From: an archaeon
GTDB taxonomy: Archaea; Thermoproteota; Nitrososphaeria; Nitrososphaerales; Gagatemarchaeaceae
Length of the DNA stretch: 64,000 bases
Direction: 5' to 3'
NCBI GenBank assembly: GCA_902812495.1
Contig: CADDZR010000003.1
Location: 1 to 64,000 of the forward strand
A model generated the notes under the pieces. It made no database searches, was not told the origin of the DNA, and worked only from the letters and a program-made list of their open reading frames with translations. Below are positions 44,751 to 53,437 of the stretch, piece after piece; the stretch's first letter is position 1, and every line of letters starts with the position of its first letter. Made by a program: the position numbers and the translations under genes.

Positions 44751-45563
44751 TCACCCAAACTTTCCTGTTATGTACCTCTCTGTCAGTTCCTCCCTTGGAT
44801 TCTCAAATAGTTTTGTTGTCTTATCATATTCGATTATCTTGCCAAGGTACATGAATGCTGTGTAATCTGCAACCCTTGAGGCTTGTTGCATGTTGTGTGT
44901 TACTACAACAACTGTGTATTCCCTTTTAAGCGAGATAATAAGCTCCTCTATCTTTGCTGTTGCTGTAGGGTCCAGAGCAGAGCATGGTTCGTCCATCAGC
45001 AGGACCTCTGGCTCCACAGCAAGGGCTCTAGCTATACATAGCCTCTGCTGCTGCCCGCCAGACAAAGAAGCACCTGAGAGGTCAAGCTTGTCCTTCACCT
45101 CGTCCCAAAGGAACGCCTTTTCGAGACAGCTTCTCAGAACCTCATCAAGCTTCTTCCTGTCCTTCATTCCGGAAAACTTGAGACCTGCAAGTACATTGTC
45201 CTTCACAGACATATTTGGAAAGGGGTTGGGTTTCTGGAAGACCATTCCTATTCTCCTTCTTATCTCTGTTGGGTCAATCCCCTCATCATAAATGTTCACG
45301 CCATCTAAGAGTACCTTCCCCTCAACCCTTGCATCAGGAACCAGTTCGTGTAACCTGTTAAGGCATCTGATAAATGTTGATTTACCGCATCCTGATGGAC
45401 CGATTATCGCTGTGACACAGTTCGAATTGATGGATATGTTGATATCCTTCAAAACATGATTCTTTCCGTACCACGCGTTCAATCCCTCAACACGTATTAT
45501 CTCACCATTCAAGTACGACAATTCACCTTTCTTTTTATCTTGCTCCTCTTTTACAAGCATCAT
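44751..45563 (-). CDS. pstB: Phosphate ABC transporter ATPase PstB
   Basis: The start is set at ATG 45563, whose ATGA overlaps the pstA stop; a longer frame to 45650 would run into pstA. The 270-aa ATPase has Walker [10 protein letters not shown], signature [15 protein letters not shown] and Walker [13 protein letters not shown]. Confidence 0.95.
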   Translation of the reverse strand: MMLVKEEQDKKKGELSYLNGEIIRVEGLNAWYGKNHVLKDINISINSNCVTAIIGPSGCGKSTFIRCLNRLHELVPDARVEGKVLLDGVNIYDEGIDPTEIRRRIGMVFQKPNPFPNMSVKDNVLAGLKFSGMKDRKKLDEVLRSCLEKAFLWDEVKDKLDLSGASLSGGQQQRLCIARALAVEPEVLLMDEPCSALDPTATAKIEELIISLKREYTVVVVTHNMQQASRVADYTAFMYLGKIIEYDKTTKLFENPREELTERYITGKFG

Positions 45564-46387
45564 AAATATCTGTATCTTCCTTTTGCAATAAACCTCACGC
45601 CAAGGCTTATTCCAAGAACTATGAGGAGGAGGACAAGACTTGCACCCCATGCCTGACTCACAAGAGGTGGATTTCCTGACGTTGCGCTGTTGAATATGAA
45701 GAGGGTTAAAGTATTGACGGGCTTTAGGAGGCCCGAGAATGGAAGCTGGCTTCCAAGTGCTGTCATAAGCAGTGGTGCCGTTTCACCAGATGCCCTCGCC
45801 AGAGCAAGGAGTATGCCAGATAAAATTCCGCCCTTTGCGTTCGATATAACTATTGCAACAACCCTAATCCTTCTTATGCCCAGTGCGTATGCTGCTTCCC
45901 TTATTGAGTTTGGTACGAAGGCCATTGATTCCGCAGTTGTTATGGTGACGATTGGTACCATAATAAGTCCGAGTGCTATACCACCTGCAAGTGCTGAAAA
46001 GGTGTGAAGCGAAAGAACGACTAGCGAATAAACAAGTATGCCTGTAACTATTGAAGGGACACCCAACAGAACATCAGAGACAAACCTTACTACCCTGCTG
46101 TATCTCTCGCTTCTGAATTCAGATATGTAAGCACCTGCTGCAATTCCAATGGGTATGCCAACCAGCGAGGCAATTGCTACAGTTACAAAAGAACCAACTA
46201 TCGAGTTTGCTATGCCTCCTCCAACACCCGTTGCAGAGGGATCCTCCGTTAAGAAACTCAGGTTTATAACGGAGAGACCGTTTGAAACGACGTATGCTAT
46301 TATGCTGAAAAGTGGTACAACTGCTACCAGGAAGGCAGCCACAGAGAAAAACAGAAATAGCTTGTCGTAGATTTTTCTTTTAATCAA
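45560..46387 (-). CDS. pstA: Phosphate ABC transporter permease PstA
   Basis: The 275-aa membrane protein has about six helices and the EAA loop [18 protein letters not shown] near 179-196. It overlaps pstC and pstB by four bases each and forms the channel with PstC. Confidence 0.93.
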   Translation of the reverse strand: MIKRKIYDKLFLFFSVAAFLVAVVPLFSIIAYVVSNGLSVINLSFLTEDPSATGVGGGIANSIVGSFVTVAIASLVGIPIGIAAGAYISEFRSERYSRVVRFVSDVLLGVPSIVTGILVYSLVVLSLHTFSALAGGIALGLIMVPIVTITTAESMAFVPNSIREAAYALGIRRIRVVAIVISNAKGGILSGILLALARASGETAPLLMTALGSQLPFSGLLKPVNTLTLFIFNSATSGNPPLVSQAWGASLVLLLIVLGISLGVRFIAKGRYRYL

Positions 46388-47304
46388 ATCAGTTCCGACC
46401 CCCTCAATCTCATCCTCCTCAGTATGATCCTTGCTGCGAAGTTTATGATAAATGAGATAACAAGCAAGGTGAAACCTGCTGCTATGACTGAAGATATAGC
46501 TATCTCGCCAATTGCTTCAGCATACTGGTTAGCTATGAGGCTTGCAAGTGTTTGAGATGGCATCAAAAGAGAGTAGCTGAATTGAAGGGCGTTACCTATT
46601 ATCATGGTTACGGCCATTGTTTCACCCAAAGCCCTTCCAAAGCCAAGAAAGACAGAAGCGGCTATCCCTTGCTTTGCGTAACCTATCACTGCCTTCCTTA
46701 TGACCTCGGACTTTGTTGCTCCTAATGCGTAAGCAGCCTCACGTAAGGAGCTAGGTACATATAGGAAAGATTCTCTGCACACAGATGACATTATTGGCAT
46801 TATCATTATCGCGAGAACAACACCAGAGCTTAGCATGTTGTAACCTGTTATCCCATCATTGCTGCTTAACAAAGGAATGAAGCTCAAATTTTCCTTCAGG
46901 AAGTTCTCGACAGGGTACAGGAAATATGGTACAAATACAGCAAGACCCCAAAAGCCATAGACAACGCTAGGAACAGCTGCAAGAAGCTCAACTATGCTCC
47001 CAAGAAAGTCGCTGAATCTTCTAGGGCAGAACTCTGAAAGGAATATCGCAAGACCAATACTCACAGGGAGGGAAATAAGTAAAGCTATAGCTGAGCTAAC
47101 TAATGTCCCCATTATCTCGGGGAATACCTGAAATATCTCTCGCGGCGGGTTCCATGTGCTGCCAAGAAAGAAGGAGATACCAAACTTCTGAAACGCAAGA
47201 AGCGAGTCTTTCCCTATAGCAATAAAGTAAAGGGCAAGAAGAAAAGGTATGAATGAAGCAAACGCTGTTAGAAAATACTTCAAATATTTTTCGTTTAGTT
47301 TCAT
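46384..47304 (-). CDS. pstC: Phosphate ABC transporter permease PstC
   Basis: The 306-aa permease has six helices and the EAA loop [39 protein letters not shown] in the middle is typical for PstC. It follows pstS by 31 bases. Confidence 0.93.
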   Translation of the reverse strand: MKLNEKYLKYFLTAFASFIPFLLALYFIAIGKDSLLAFQKFGISFFLGSTWNPPREIFQVFPEIMGTLVSSAIALLISLPVSIGLAIFLSEFCPRRFSDFLGSIVELLAAVPSVVYGFWGLAVFVPYFLYPVENFLKENLSFIPLLSSNDGITGYNMLSSGVVLAIMIMPIMSSVCRESFLYVPSSLREAAYALGATKSEVIRKAVIGYAKQGIAASVFLGFGRALGETMAVTMIIGNALQFSYSLLMPSQTLASLIANQYAEAIGEIAISSVIAAGFTLLVISFIINFAARIILRRMRLRGSELI

Positions 47305-47335
47305 TTTGGGTCAACAAATCTTTGGGAGACGTCCA

Positions 47336-48511
47336 CTATGTGAACGTCTTTCCCTGATAGTTTATTGAGGATATCAGCTGGATGTCTATGCTTACGACAT
47401 TCTGAGGGAGTGGCGCAAAGTAAAGCTTCTCACTGTACGACTGACCGTCCGTTACAACCCACTTGAAGAAGTTTGCGATAGCCCAGCCCTTGTTAGGGTC
47501 GTTCTGGTTCTGCCATACAAGAAGGTAGGTAAAAGTTGCAATGGGATATGAATCTTGACCTGGAGCGTTGACGATCGATGCTGTTATGTTCTTAGAGAGA
47601 ACATCTGCAAACTGAGAGGCAGCTGCAACGAAAGAGGCTACGGTGGGCTGAACGAACTTTCCCGCACTATTTCTTATGTTTGCTGCAAGCAAGTGGTTGT
47701 TGAAGGCATAGTAACTGTCTGCATAGCCTATCGAGTACTTGTTCTGTATTACTAGCCCGGCAACACCGCTGCTTCCCTTTCCTGCAAGTTCATTTGTAGG
47801 CCAGTTAACTGAGGTACCAACACCTATCGTACTAACCCAGGTAGGGTCCTGTGTAGCGAGATAGGATGTAAGTGCGTAAGTAGTCCCACTTCCGTCTGAC
47901 CTGTGAACCGGTATTATTGTTTGATTTGGAAGTGTTACAGAAGGATTGAGCTGTACAATGGCCTGGTCATTCCACTTTGTTATCTTCTGTTCGTATATCT
48001 TTGCTATTATATCGCCTGTAAGGTTCAGGGAAACACTTATGCCAGGTATGTTGTAGAATATTGCAACTCCTCCCAGAGCTTCGGGTATCTGGAGCAGGTT
48101 TCCTTTCGATGAGTACTGTGCAAGCTGGCTAGCGCTGACAGGGGCATCGCTACCTGCGAAATCGAGTGTTCCTGTGAATAGTCCCTGCTGCCCAGCGCTG
48201 CTTCCTATTGGCTGGTAGTTTATCGAGACTGGGTTCTGAGAGGAAGCTGTCAGATTGTGATATGCTGATGCCCAAACTTGCATTATTGGGTTTACAAAGG
48301 TTGAACCTCCTGCAGATATAACTATCTGGCCAGGAGGCGGCATGTACCTTGAGGTACTAGTCATGCTTGAAGTTGTGCTAGATGTTTGGGTTGTACTAGT
48401 CTGCTGTTCTTGCCTCATAGATACAAGTACCACGACCGCAACCACCACAACTACTAGAAGAACAACAGCTATGACCGAAGACTTTGCAGATATCCCTTTG
48501 CTGCGTTTCAT
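47336..48511 (-). CDS. pstS: Phosphate-binding protein PstS
   Basis: The 391-aa protein has an N-terminal membrane anchor (residues 12-32, VIAVVLLVVVVVAVVVLV), a Ser/Thr-rich linker (35-55, probably O-glycosylated outside the cell) and the binding domain with ISAGGSTFVNPIMQVW near 64-79 and IIPVHRSDGSGTTY near 198-211, whose GSGTT loop binds phosphate. It is the first gene of the leftward pst operon. Confidence 0.95.
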   Translation of the reverse strand: MKRSKGISAKSSVIAVVLLVVVVVAVVVLVSMRQEQQTSTTQTSSTTSSMTSTSRYMPPPGQIVISAGGSTFVNPIMQVWASAYHNLTASSQNPVSINYQPIGSSAGQQGLFTGTLDFAGSDAPVSASQLAQYSSKGNLLQIPEALGGVAIFYNIPGISVSLNLTGDIIAKIYEQKITKWNDQAIVQLNPSVTLPNQTIIPVHRSDGSGTTYALTSYLATQDPTWVSTIGVGTSVNWPTNELAGKGSSGVAGLVIQNKYSIGYADSYYAFNNHLLAANIRNSAGKFVQPTVASFVAAASQFADVLSKNITASIVNAPGQDSYPIATFTYLLVWQNQNDPNKGWAIANFFKWVVTDGQSYSEKLYFAPLPQNVVSIDIQLISSINYQGKTFT

Positions 48512-48682
48512 TATGTTTGTGCTATATATTTAGTCATTATATTTGTTTTCGAAATATGTTACTTATTAAATATAGACCTATTTGAAATATATATCTTGAA
48601 CAAGAACATAACGTTCTTATAATCAATATTGTGTGTATATCATTACTCAAATTTATATATATTAAATTTCAACTTAAAGGCT
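48512..48682. promoter_or_regulatory. Divergent promoter of pstS and the PhoU-like regulator
   Basis: This 171-base A+T-rich spacer carries TATA-like boxes at both ends (ATTATATTTG near 48536 for pstS; TTTATATATA at 48651-48660 for the regulator) and the inverted repeat AAGAAC-N5-GTTCTT at 48602-48618. A motif TTYGAAATAT occurs twice (48548-48557 and 48581-48590). These are candidate phosphate-response operators. Confidence 0.5.
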
Positions 48683-49693
48683 ATGGAATTTAGAAAACTC
48701 CAAGTAACAGGTGGCAACAGCTACATTGTTTCGTTGCCCAAGGAATGGATAAAAGACATGTCGCTCAGGCCAAAGGATCCAGTAGCTGTTATCATACAGC
48801 CTGATTCCTCTTTATTGATAGTACCAAAAAGGGAATACAAAGAAAGCCCAAAAAAAGAAGGCTACATTGATGCTCTCAAAGAAAGGGATAGAGACACAAT
48901 TCTCAGAAGATTCATCTCTTACTACCTTGCAGGCTATGACGTTATCAAAATAGACACAGGAAAGTCTGAACCAGCGTTGCGAGCTGCCATAAGGGAAATA
49001 GTTAGGAAAAAGCTCATAGGCATAGAGATAGTCGAAGAAAGTTCAACAGGTCTTCTTGCCCAATGCATCTCAAGCTACTCTGACCTGCCTCTGAAGAAAG
49101 CAACTGAGAGGATGTCTATAATAGCTTCGGGCATGTTCTCAGATTCAATTGAGGTTCTGAAACAGGGAAGCAAGGACCTAGCGAACGAGATACTTGAAAG
49201 GGACGACGAGGTTGACAGGTTCTACTACCTGGTTCTGAGACAGCTTAACATAGCAATAAGAAACAGGTTCATCATACAGGAAATTGGGCTAAGCTCTCCA
49301 AGGGACCTGCTTGGCTACAGACTTGCGGCAAAGAGTATAGAAAGGGTTGGGGACCACGCAACGTCTATTGCGATGGAGGCAAGCGAGGTGACAGGTATAA
49401 GGAAGGAGGTTCTGGAGAAGATAGAGGAAATAGCACAACTCTCAAAGAATGTTTTCGAAACATCCGTTAACTCGCTTCTCAGACTTGATACAAAGCTTGC
49501 AGAGGAAGCAATAACAAGGACAAAGGAGGTTGTAACGCTTGAGCAGAAGGTGAGCGGAGAAATACTTGCGCCAAAAATGTTCGGGAGCGAGGCATCCTTC
49601 CTCAAGTTGATACTCGAGAGTGTGAGGAGGGTTGCTGAATATGGCGCTGATATTTCGGAAATAACAATAGATATGACAGTGAAGGAACCCTAA
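48683..49693 (+). CDS. Phosphate uptake regulator: AbrB-like plus PhoU domains
   Basis: With ATG at 48683 (27 bases after TATATA) the 336-aa product begins MEFRKLQVTGGNSYIVSLPK, an AbrB/SpoVT-type DNA-binding domain, and continues with two PhoU repeats (e.g. AAKSIERVGDHATSIAMEA). This fusion is the common archaeal phosphate regulator and is a candidate for binding the operator region in front of it and pstS. Confidence 0.9.
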   Translation: MEFRKLQVTGGNSYIVSLPKEWIKDMSLRPKDPVAVIIQPDSSLLIVPKREYKESPKKEGYIDALKERDRDTILRRFISYYLAGYDVIKIDTGKSEPALRAAIREIVRKKLIGIEIVEESSTGLLAQCISSYSDLPLKKATERMSIIASGMFSDSIEVLKQGSKDLANEILERDDEVDRFYYLVLRQLNIAIRNRFIIQEIGLSSPRDLLGYRLAAKSIERVGDHATSIAMEASEVTGIRKEVLEKIEEIAQLSKNVFETSVNSLLRLDTKLAEEAITRTKEVVTLEQKVSGEILAPKMFGSEASFLKLILESVRRVAEYGADISEITIDMTVKEP

Positions 49694-49697
49694 GCTC

Positions 49698-49988
49698 TTA
49701 TTCTGGCAGCTCGCATGTCTTTTCCATTATCTCGTACATTATTCTCTCTCCCCTTTCAGTAAGCGAGAGATATTCCTTCACATACCTTCCATCCCTGTAT
49801 GTTACTACGTCCACAAGATATTCGCCCTGGAGCTCACCTACTAACTTCGAAAATTCGGCCTTACACATATCCATATAATGCATTGCCTGCATGAACTCCA
49901 TCCGCTTACTGCCATAGAGCTTTAAGAGCATCTTCACTCCTTGTGGCGAGATCACAGATCTGCTTCTTTGTGATACTTGCGTTTGCAT
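49698..49988 (-). CDS. Winged-helix-like DNA-binding protein, 96 aa
   Basis: The product fits a small winged helix: helices in SPQGVKMLLKLYG and MQAMHYMDMCKAEFSKLVGEL, then a beta-hairpin YLVDVVTYRDGRYVKEYLSLT and a final helix ERGERIMYEIM. This is MarR/ArsR-like, but no precise family is recognised. It converges on the regulator with a 4-base gap. Confidence 0.65.
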   Translation of the reverse strand: MQTQVSQRSRSVISPQGVKMLLKLYGSKRMEFMQAMHYMDMCKAEFSKLVGELQGEYLVDVVTYRDGRYVKEYLSLTERGERIMYEIMEKTCELPE

Positions 49989-50085
49989 TTCTTTTCACGT
50001 TCAGTCTATGGCCCAATTACGATATATTGCTTTCCGAAATACGTACATTATGCGCTATACAATATATATGAGCGCCTGTAAAGCC

Positions 50086-50092
50086 TATAAAA
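50086..50092 (+). promoter_or_regulatory. TATA box upstream of the structured RNA
   Basis: TATAAAA lies 27 bases before 50113, the base next to the first stem of the RNA described below, so the RNA has its own promoter. Confidence 0.5.
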
Positions 50093-50112
50093 CACCACAC
50101 TGCATGATGTAT

Positions 50113-50280
50113 CCGCAGCCTTCCAGAAAAGCGCGCATAACGGCCACCTGTGAAGGCAGCTATGCTTTGATGAACAGATGGTTTACCCAGGCGCGCGACA
50201 TGGAAGGCTGCGTGCCCGTCAAAGAGGCTCAGCAACCAAAGGCTAGGGATGAGCTGGGCAAGTCAGAGACGGGCAACAAA
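50113..50280 (+). ncRNA. Probable two-hairpin H/ACA guide RNA
   Basis: This GC-rich stretch follows a TATA box. Hairpin I: basal helix GCGCGC/GCGCGC (50131-50136/50191-50196), upper helix 50142-50151/50174-50183, a k-turn-like GATGA at 50169-50173 opposite GA, and ACA at 50198-50200, 14 bases below the upper helix. Hairpin II: basal GCCCGTC/GACGGGC, upper GCTCAGC/GCTGGGC, GATGA at 50248-50252 in the same place, and ACA at 50276-50278. Both show the archaeal H/ACA layout for guiding pseudouridylation. A perfect 12-bp helix (50114-50125 with 50201-50212) also encloses hairpin I, which is unusual. The 3' end is uncertain and a third stem may exist. Confidence 0.6.
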
Positions 50281-50338
50281 CTCAAAAGGCTTAAGGGAGC
50301 ACAGTTTTCAAAGTCTTGCTGCGGGGCAGTGCTTACAG

Positions 50339-50734
50339 ATGAACACTGAAGAAAGGAGGTTCGAATCCTTCTTAAGCTTCCTCAGGGTCTTCGTTAGCGA
50401 GCTCAACTTAAAATGTGAAGGCAACATAGCTCTACTCGTAGAGGGAAAAAGGGATGTCATTGCTCTCAGGAAGATAGGCTTTACAGGCAATGTAATTACA
50501 CTCACCTCCTTTGTCAAGATGAGGCAAAAGGGTAGCCTTATGTTCAGCAAGCTAATAGTGATGACAGACTTTGACAAGGAGGGAAGGTATCTAGCATCTA
50601 GGCTTTGTAGAACGATGCCACGTGTTGGGATAGAAGTTTCTGTAGAGGAAAGGAAAAAGTTGCTTGACGCTTCAAAAGGCCTCCTTTACAACATAGAGAA
50701 TCTTTCCAGATTCGCTGATTTCTTTTCATTGTGA
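50339..50734 (+). CDS. Small Toprim-domain protein, 131 aa
   Basis: Start ATG at 50339 is chosen because the in-frame sequence upstream to 50249 falls in the structured RNA region. The product carries a Toprim fold: LLVEGKRDVIALRKIG with the metal Glu, and VMTDFDKEGRYLASRL with the DxD motif, as in RNase M5-like and archaeal stand-alone Toprim proteins (UPF0292-like). A nuclease or RNA-processing role is plausible but not shown. Confidence 0.8.
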   Translation: MNTEERRFESFLSFLRVFVSELNLKCEGNIALLVEGKRDVIALRKIGFTGNVITLTSFVKMRQKGSLMFSKLIVMTDFDKEGRYLASRLCRTMPRVGIEVSVEERKKLLDASKGLLYNIENLSRFADFFSL

Positions 50735-50947
50735 TCTTTCAAGCGCGCCAACAGCATACTATCCTCTTTCATTTATTTCATAATATGTCCAAAGAGAATA
50801 CAATAAATTCAAACTACATGCCTTATGCGTAACACAGAGTTTAACTTGCAATCAAACTAAAACATTCTCCCCAAAATGCAAGTGTTTATATTACAGATGA
50901 GTCTATGGTTTATCTGTAAAAGCTGTTACGATTAAAAAGTAAATGAG

Positions 50948-52096
50948 ATGATAAAATTGCCAGATTCGGGATTAGTAAAATACTTGGTAAAGCTGAAGTT
51001 CGAAGTAGATGGCGTAGTGGAGAGAGCTGATGTTATAGGTGCAATATTTGGGCAGACAGAGGGTCTCTTTGGACCAGAGATGAACCTCAACGAACTCCAG
51101 AAAAGCTGGAAGATAGGAAGGATAGAGATTAACCTAGAGTCAAAGAACGACAAGACAAGAGGGGAGGTAATAATACCAATGTCGACAGACATAGGCACAG
51201 CTGCTCTTATTGCGGCTGCAATCGAGAGTGTCGATAAGGTAGGGCCATGCACTGCAAGGTTCACCCTATCAACAATAGAGGATGTAAGGGCAACAAAGAG
51301 AAAGCAGATAGTAGACAGGGCAAAGGCAATAATAAGAGAATGGAGCTCTAAGACTGCTAGCGAAGGCGAGACACTTCTAAAGGATGTAGTTGAGTCGACA
51401 AAAAGAGCTAGGGTGATAACCTTCGGACCAGAGGAGCTGCCTGCAGGTCCTGGTATATATACATCTGAGACGATATACCTTGTGGAAGGAAGGGCTGATG
51501 TAGTACTGTTCTTGCGTGCTGGAATAGAGAATGTCGTTGCCCTCGAAGGAACAAGCGTTCCGGAATCAATAATAGAGCTTAGCAAGAAAAAGAGACTGAT
51601 AGCGGTTCTGGACGGGGACAGAGGCGGGGATCTTATAGAGAAGGAACTTGCACAAGTTGCAAGGATAGAGAGGGTTATCAGGGCACCTCCTGGAAGGGAA
51701 GTTGAGGAACTAACACCAATAGAGCTGATAAGACTTCTAAAGGGTGAGAAAGAGGAAAAAGAAGCTCCTACTCCCCAGAAGCAGCTCGAAGCACCAAACG
51801 AATTCTTCGAGAAAGTAAAGGAGCTCTACTCAACAATAAATGGGACACTTGAAGCTGTACTGCTTGATGAATCGCTTCAAGAGGTTGCAAGATTTCCCAT
51901 AAGCGAACTTGTCCAGAAAATGGAGAACTCGAACGGCGCAAAGTTCCTTGTGTTTGACGGAATAATAACACAGAGACTAGTTGACACAGCATTCAAGGCA
52001 GGTGTAAAGACAATTGTCGGGCACAGGACAGGAGAGATCCAGTCTGTCCCGGAAGGCTCGACTATTGCAACTTTCAGGGACCTCGGTCTCGAGTAG
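50948..52096 (+). CDS. dnaG: DnaG-like primase/exosome subunit
   Basis: Archaeal DnaG is a Toprim protein of the RNA exosome with primase activity. The 382-aa product has the N-terminal archaeal block (VKLKFEVDGVVERADVIGAI, FGQTEGLFGPE, GEVIIPMSTDIGTAALIAAA) and the Toprim core YLVEGRADVVLFLRAG, ALEGT and AVLDGDRGG. Pelota follows immediately (TAG then TTG). Confidence 0.96.
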   Translation: MIKLPDSGLVKYLVKLKFEVDGVVERADVIGAIFGQTEGLFGPEMNLNELQKSWKIGRIEINLESKNDKTRGEVIIPMSTDIGTAALIAAAIESVDKVGPCTARFTLSTIEDVRATKRKQIVDRAKAIIREWSSKTASEGETLLKDVVESTKRARVITFGPEELPAGPGIYTSETIYLVEGRADVVLFLRAGIENVVALEGTSVPESIIELSKKKRLIAVLDGDRGGDLIEKELAQVARIERVIRAPPGREVEELTPIELIRLLKGEKEEKEAPTPQKQLEAPNEFFEKVKELYSTINGTLEAVLLDESLQEVARFPISELVQKMENSNGAKFLVFDGIITQRLVDTAFKAGVKTIVGHRTGEIQSVPEGSTIATFRDLGLE

Positions 52097-53143
52097 TTGA
52101 TAGTAAGAAGCATCGACATAAAGAAGAAAATATGTACACTGACTGTTGAATCGTCCGACGACCTCTGGAAGCTGAGAAGGTTCATTTCAAAAGGGGACAG
52201 GGTTACGACAAGAACATCCAGGGTTGTGAAGAAGGAAGACGAATTCTCAAGGCCTGACAAGGGAGAGAGGATAAAGGTATACATAACAGTTAGTGTAGAG
52301 CAGGTCTTCCTCGACAGCACTCTTGAAAGGCTGAGGGTGAGGGGAAAGGTTGTTGAGGCAAGTGATGACTCTGTAAGCAAATCAGGATACCACACGTTTT
52401 CCATAACCCCAGGAAGTACAGTTTCTATTTTCAAGGAAAAATGGAGGGATACTGATACAAAGCTTCTCCAATCGGAGAGCGAGAACAGGTATCTTCTCAT
52501 AGCAATCGACAGGAGGGAGGCAGGTATAGGATTGCTTAGCGGCAGCCATCTATCCATAGTTGCAACAATTGAATCAGGAGCATCCGGAAAAGCATTCGGG
52601 GAAAAAGACATTACAGATTACCTGGAGGACGTAGCTGAGAAAGCCTCTAGGTTTGATGAAAACACTAGGATTGTTATTGCAGGCCCTGGCAACACAAAGA
52701 ATGTCCTTGCAAACTTACTTATGAGGAAGGGAAGGAGAGCTTTGCTTGTGGATGGTTTTGATATGTCTGGCTCTGACGGTGTGAGGACGCTTATAAAGTT
52801 CGCTGGCTTTAAGGCAATTGCCTCGGACACAACGGCAGTTAAGCTCCAATCACTTGTTGAAGAAGCTGTGAAGAGGATATCTACAGGCGATGGTAGGGTT
52901 GCAATCTCTCTCGAGAGGGTAAGGGAGGCCGCCTATCTTGGTGCTGTGGAAACATGCATTGTATCCGATAACGTATTCGAATCAACAAAAGATGAACAGC
53001 TTATAGTTGATACACTCAATACAGTCGAACAGAGGGGAGGAAGGGTTTACGTAGCAGACACAACGTTAGAGTACGGGAAACATGTCTCCTCATTTGGCGG
53101 TATAATAGCACTTCTTAGATACCCAATCAAAGCTTACTTATGA
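52097..53143 (+). CDS. pelA: mRNA surveillance protein pelota (Dom34)
   Basis: The 348-aa protein rescues stalled ribosomes together with aIF2/ABCE1-type partners. N-terminal Sm-like domain with ESSDDLWKLRRFISKGDRVT at about 17-36, central domain AIDRREAGIGLLSGSHLSIV and C-terminal L7Ae-like domain are as in aPelota. TTG start directly after dnaG implies an operon; its 3' end overlaps the convergent membrane gene. Confidence 0.95.
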   Translation: MIVRSIDIKKKICTLTVESSDDLWKLRRFISKGDRVTTRTSRVVKKEDEFSRPDKGERIKVYITVSVEQVFLDSTLERLRVRGKVVEASDDSVSKSGYHTFSITPGSTVSIFKEKWRDTDTKLLQSESENRYLLIAIDRREAGIGLLSGSHLSIVATIESGASGKAFGEKDITDYLEDVAEKASRFDENTRIVIAGPGNTKNVLANLLMRKGRRALLVDGFDMSGSDGVRTLIKFAGFKAIASDTTAVKLQSLVEEAVKRISTGDGRVAISLERVREAAYLGAVETCIVSDNVFESTKDEQLIVDTLNTVEQRGGRVYVADTTLEYGKHVSSFGGIIALLRYPIKAYL

Positions 53144-53402
53144 AGGGGAATACAAACTCTGTGAGAACTGCAAGTATTATACCTCCCTTTATCAGGTCCT
53201 TTCCCAGCCTTCTTTCTATTCTCGTGAAGTAAAGGAACACACCTAGAAGTATAACAGTGACGTATGCAGCCCTAGACAGGTCGACTACAGTTGCGTCAAC
53301 AGTTGAAAGAACAGTCTTCGCAAGCTGGCTGAACTGGTTCGCAAGGTTCTGCACTACGCCTCCTATGTCGTTCTGTCCTGTAGCTTGTTGTGTGTCCAGC
53401 AT
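53127..53402 (-). CDS. Small membrane protein with two helices, 91 aa
   Basis: Residues 40-62 (DLSRAAYVTVILLGVFLYF) and 70-88 (IKGGIILAVLTEFVFPFI) are hydrophobic; the N-terminus is polar with Gln/Asn. No family recognised. It follows the site-2 protease on the same strand by 35 bases and may be co-transcribed. Confidence 0.6.
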   Translation of the reverse strand: MLDTQQATGQNDIGGVVQNLANQFSQLAKTVLSTVDATVVDLSRAAYVTVILLGVFLYFTRIERRLGKDLIKGGIILAVLTEFVFPFISKL

Positions 53403-53437
53403 CCTCCAATCATAGCTGGCTGATATTTAAGCCGCAA

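Noticed and set aside
50281-50345. Third H/ACA hairpin (GAGCAC/GTGCTT followed by ACA)
   Set aside because: A six-base stem and ACA can be drawn, but there is no GATGA k-turn or upper stem at the right distance, and it runs into the Toprim start codon.
50008-50349. 113-codon plus-strand frame through the H/ACA-like region
   Set aside because: The translation has no protein-like periodicity, overlaps a highly structured RNA, and the minus strand is equally open by chance in GC-rich DNA.
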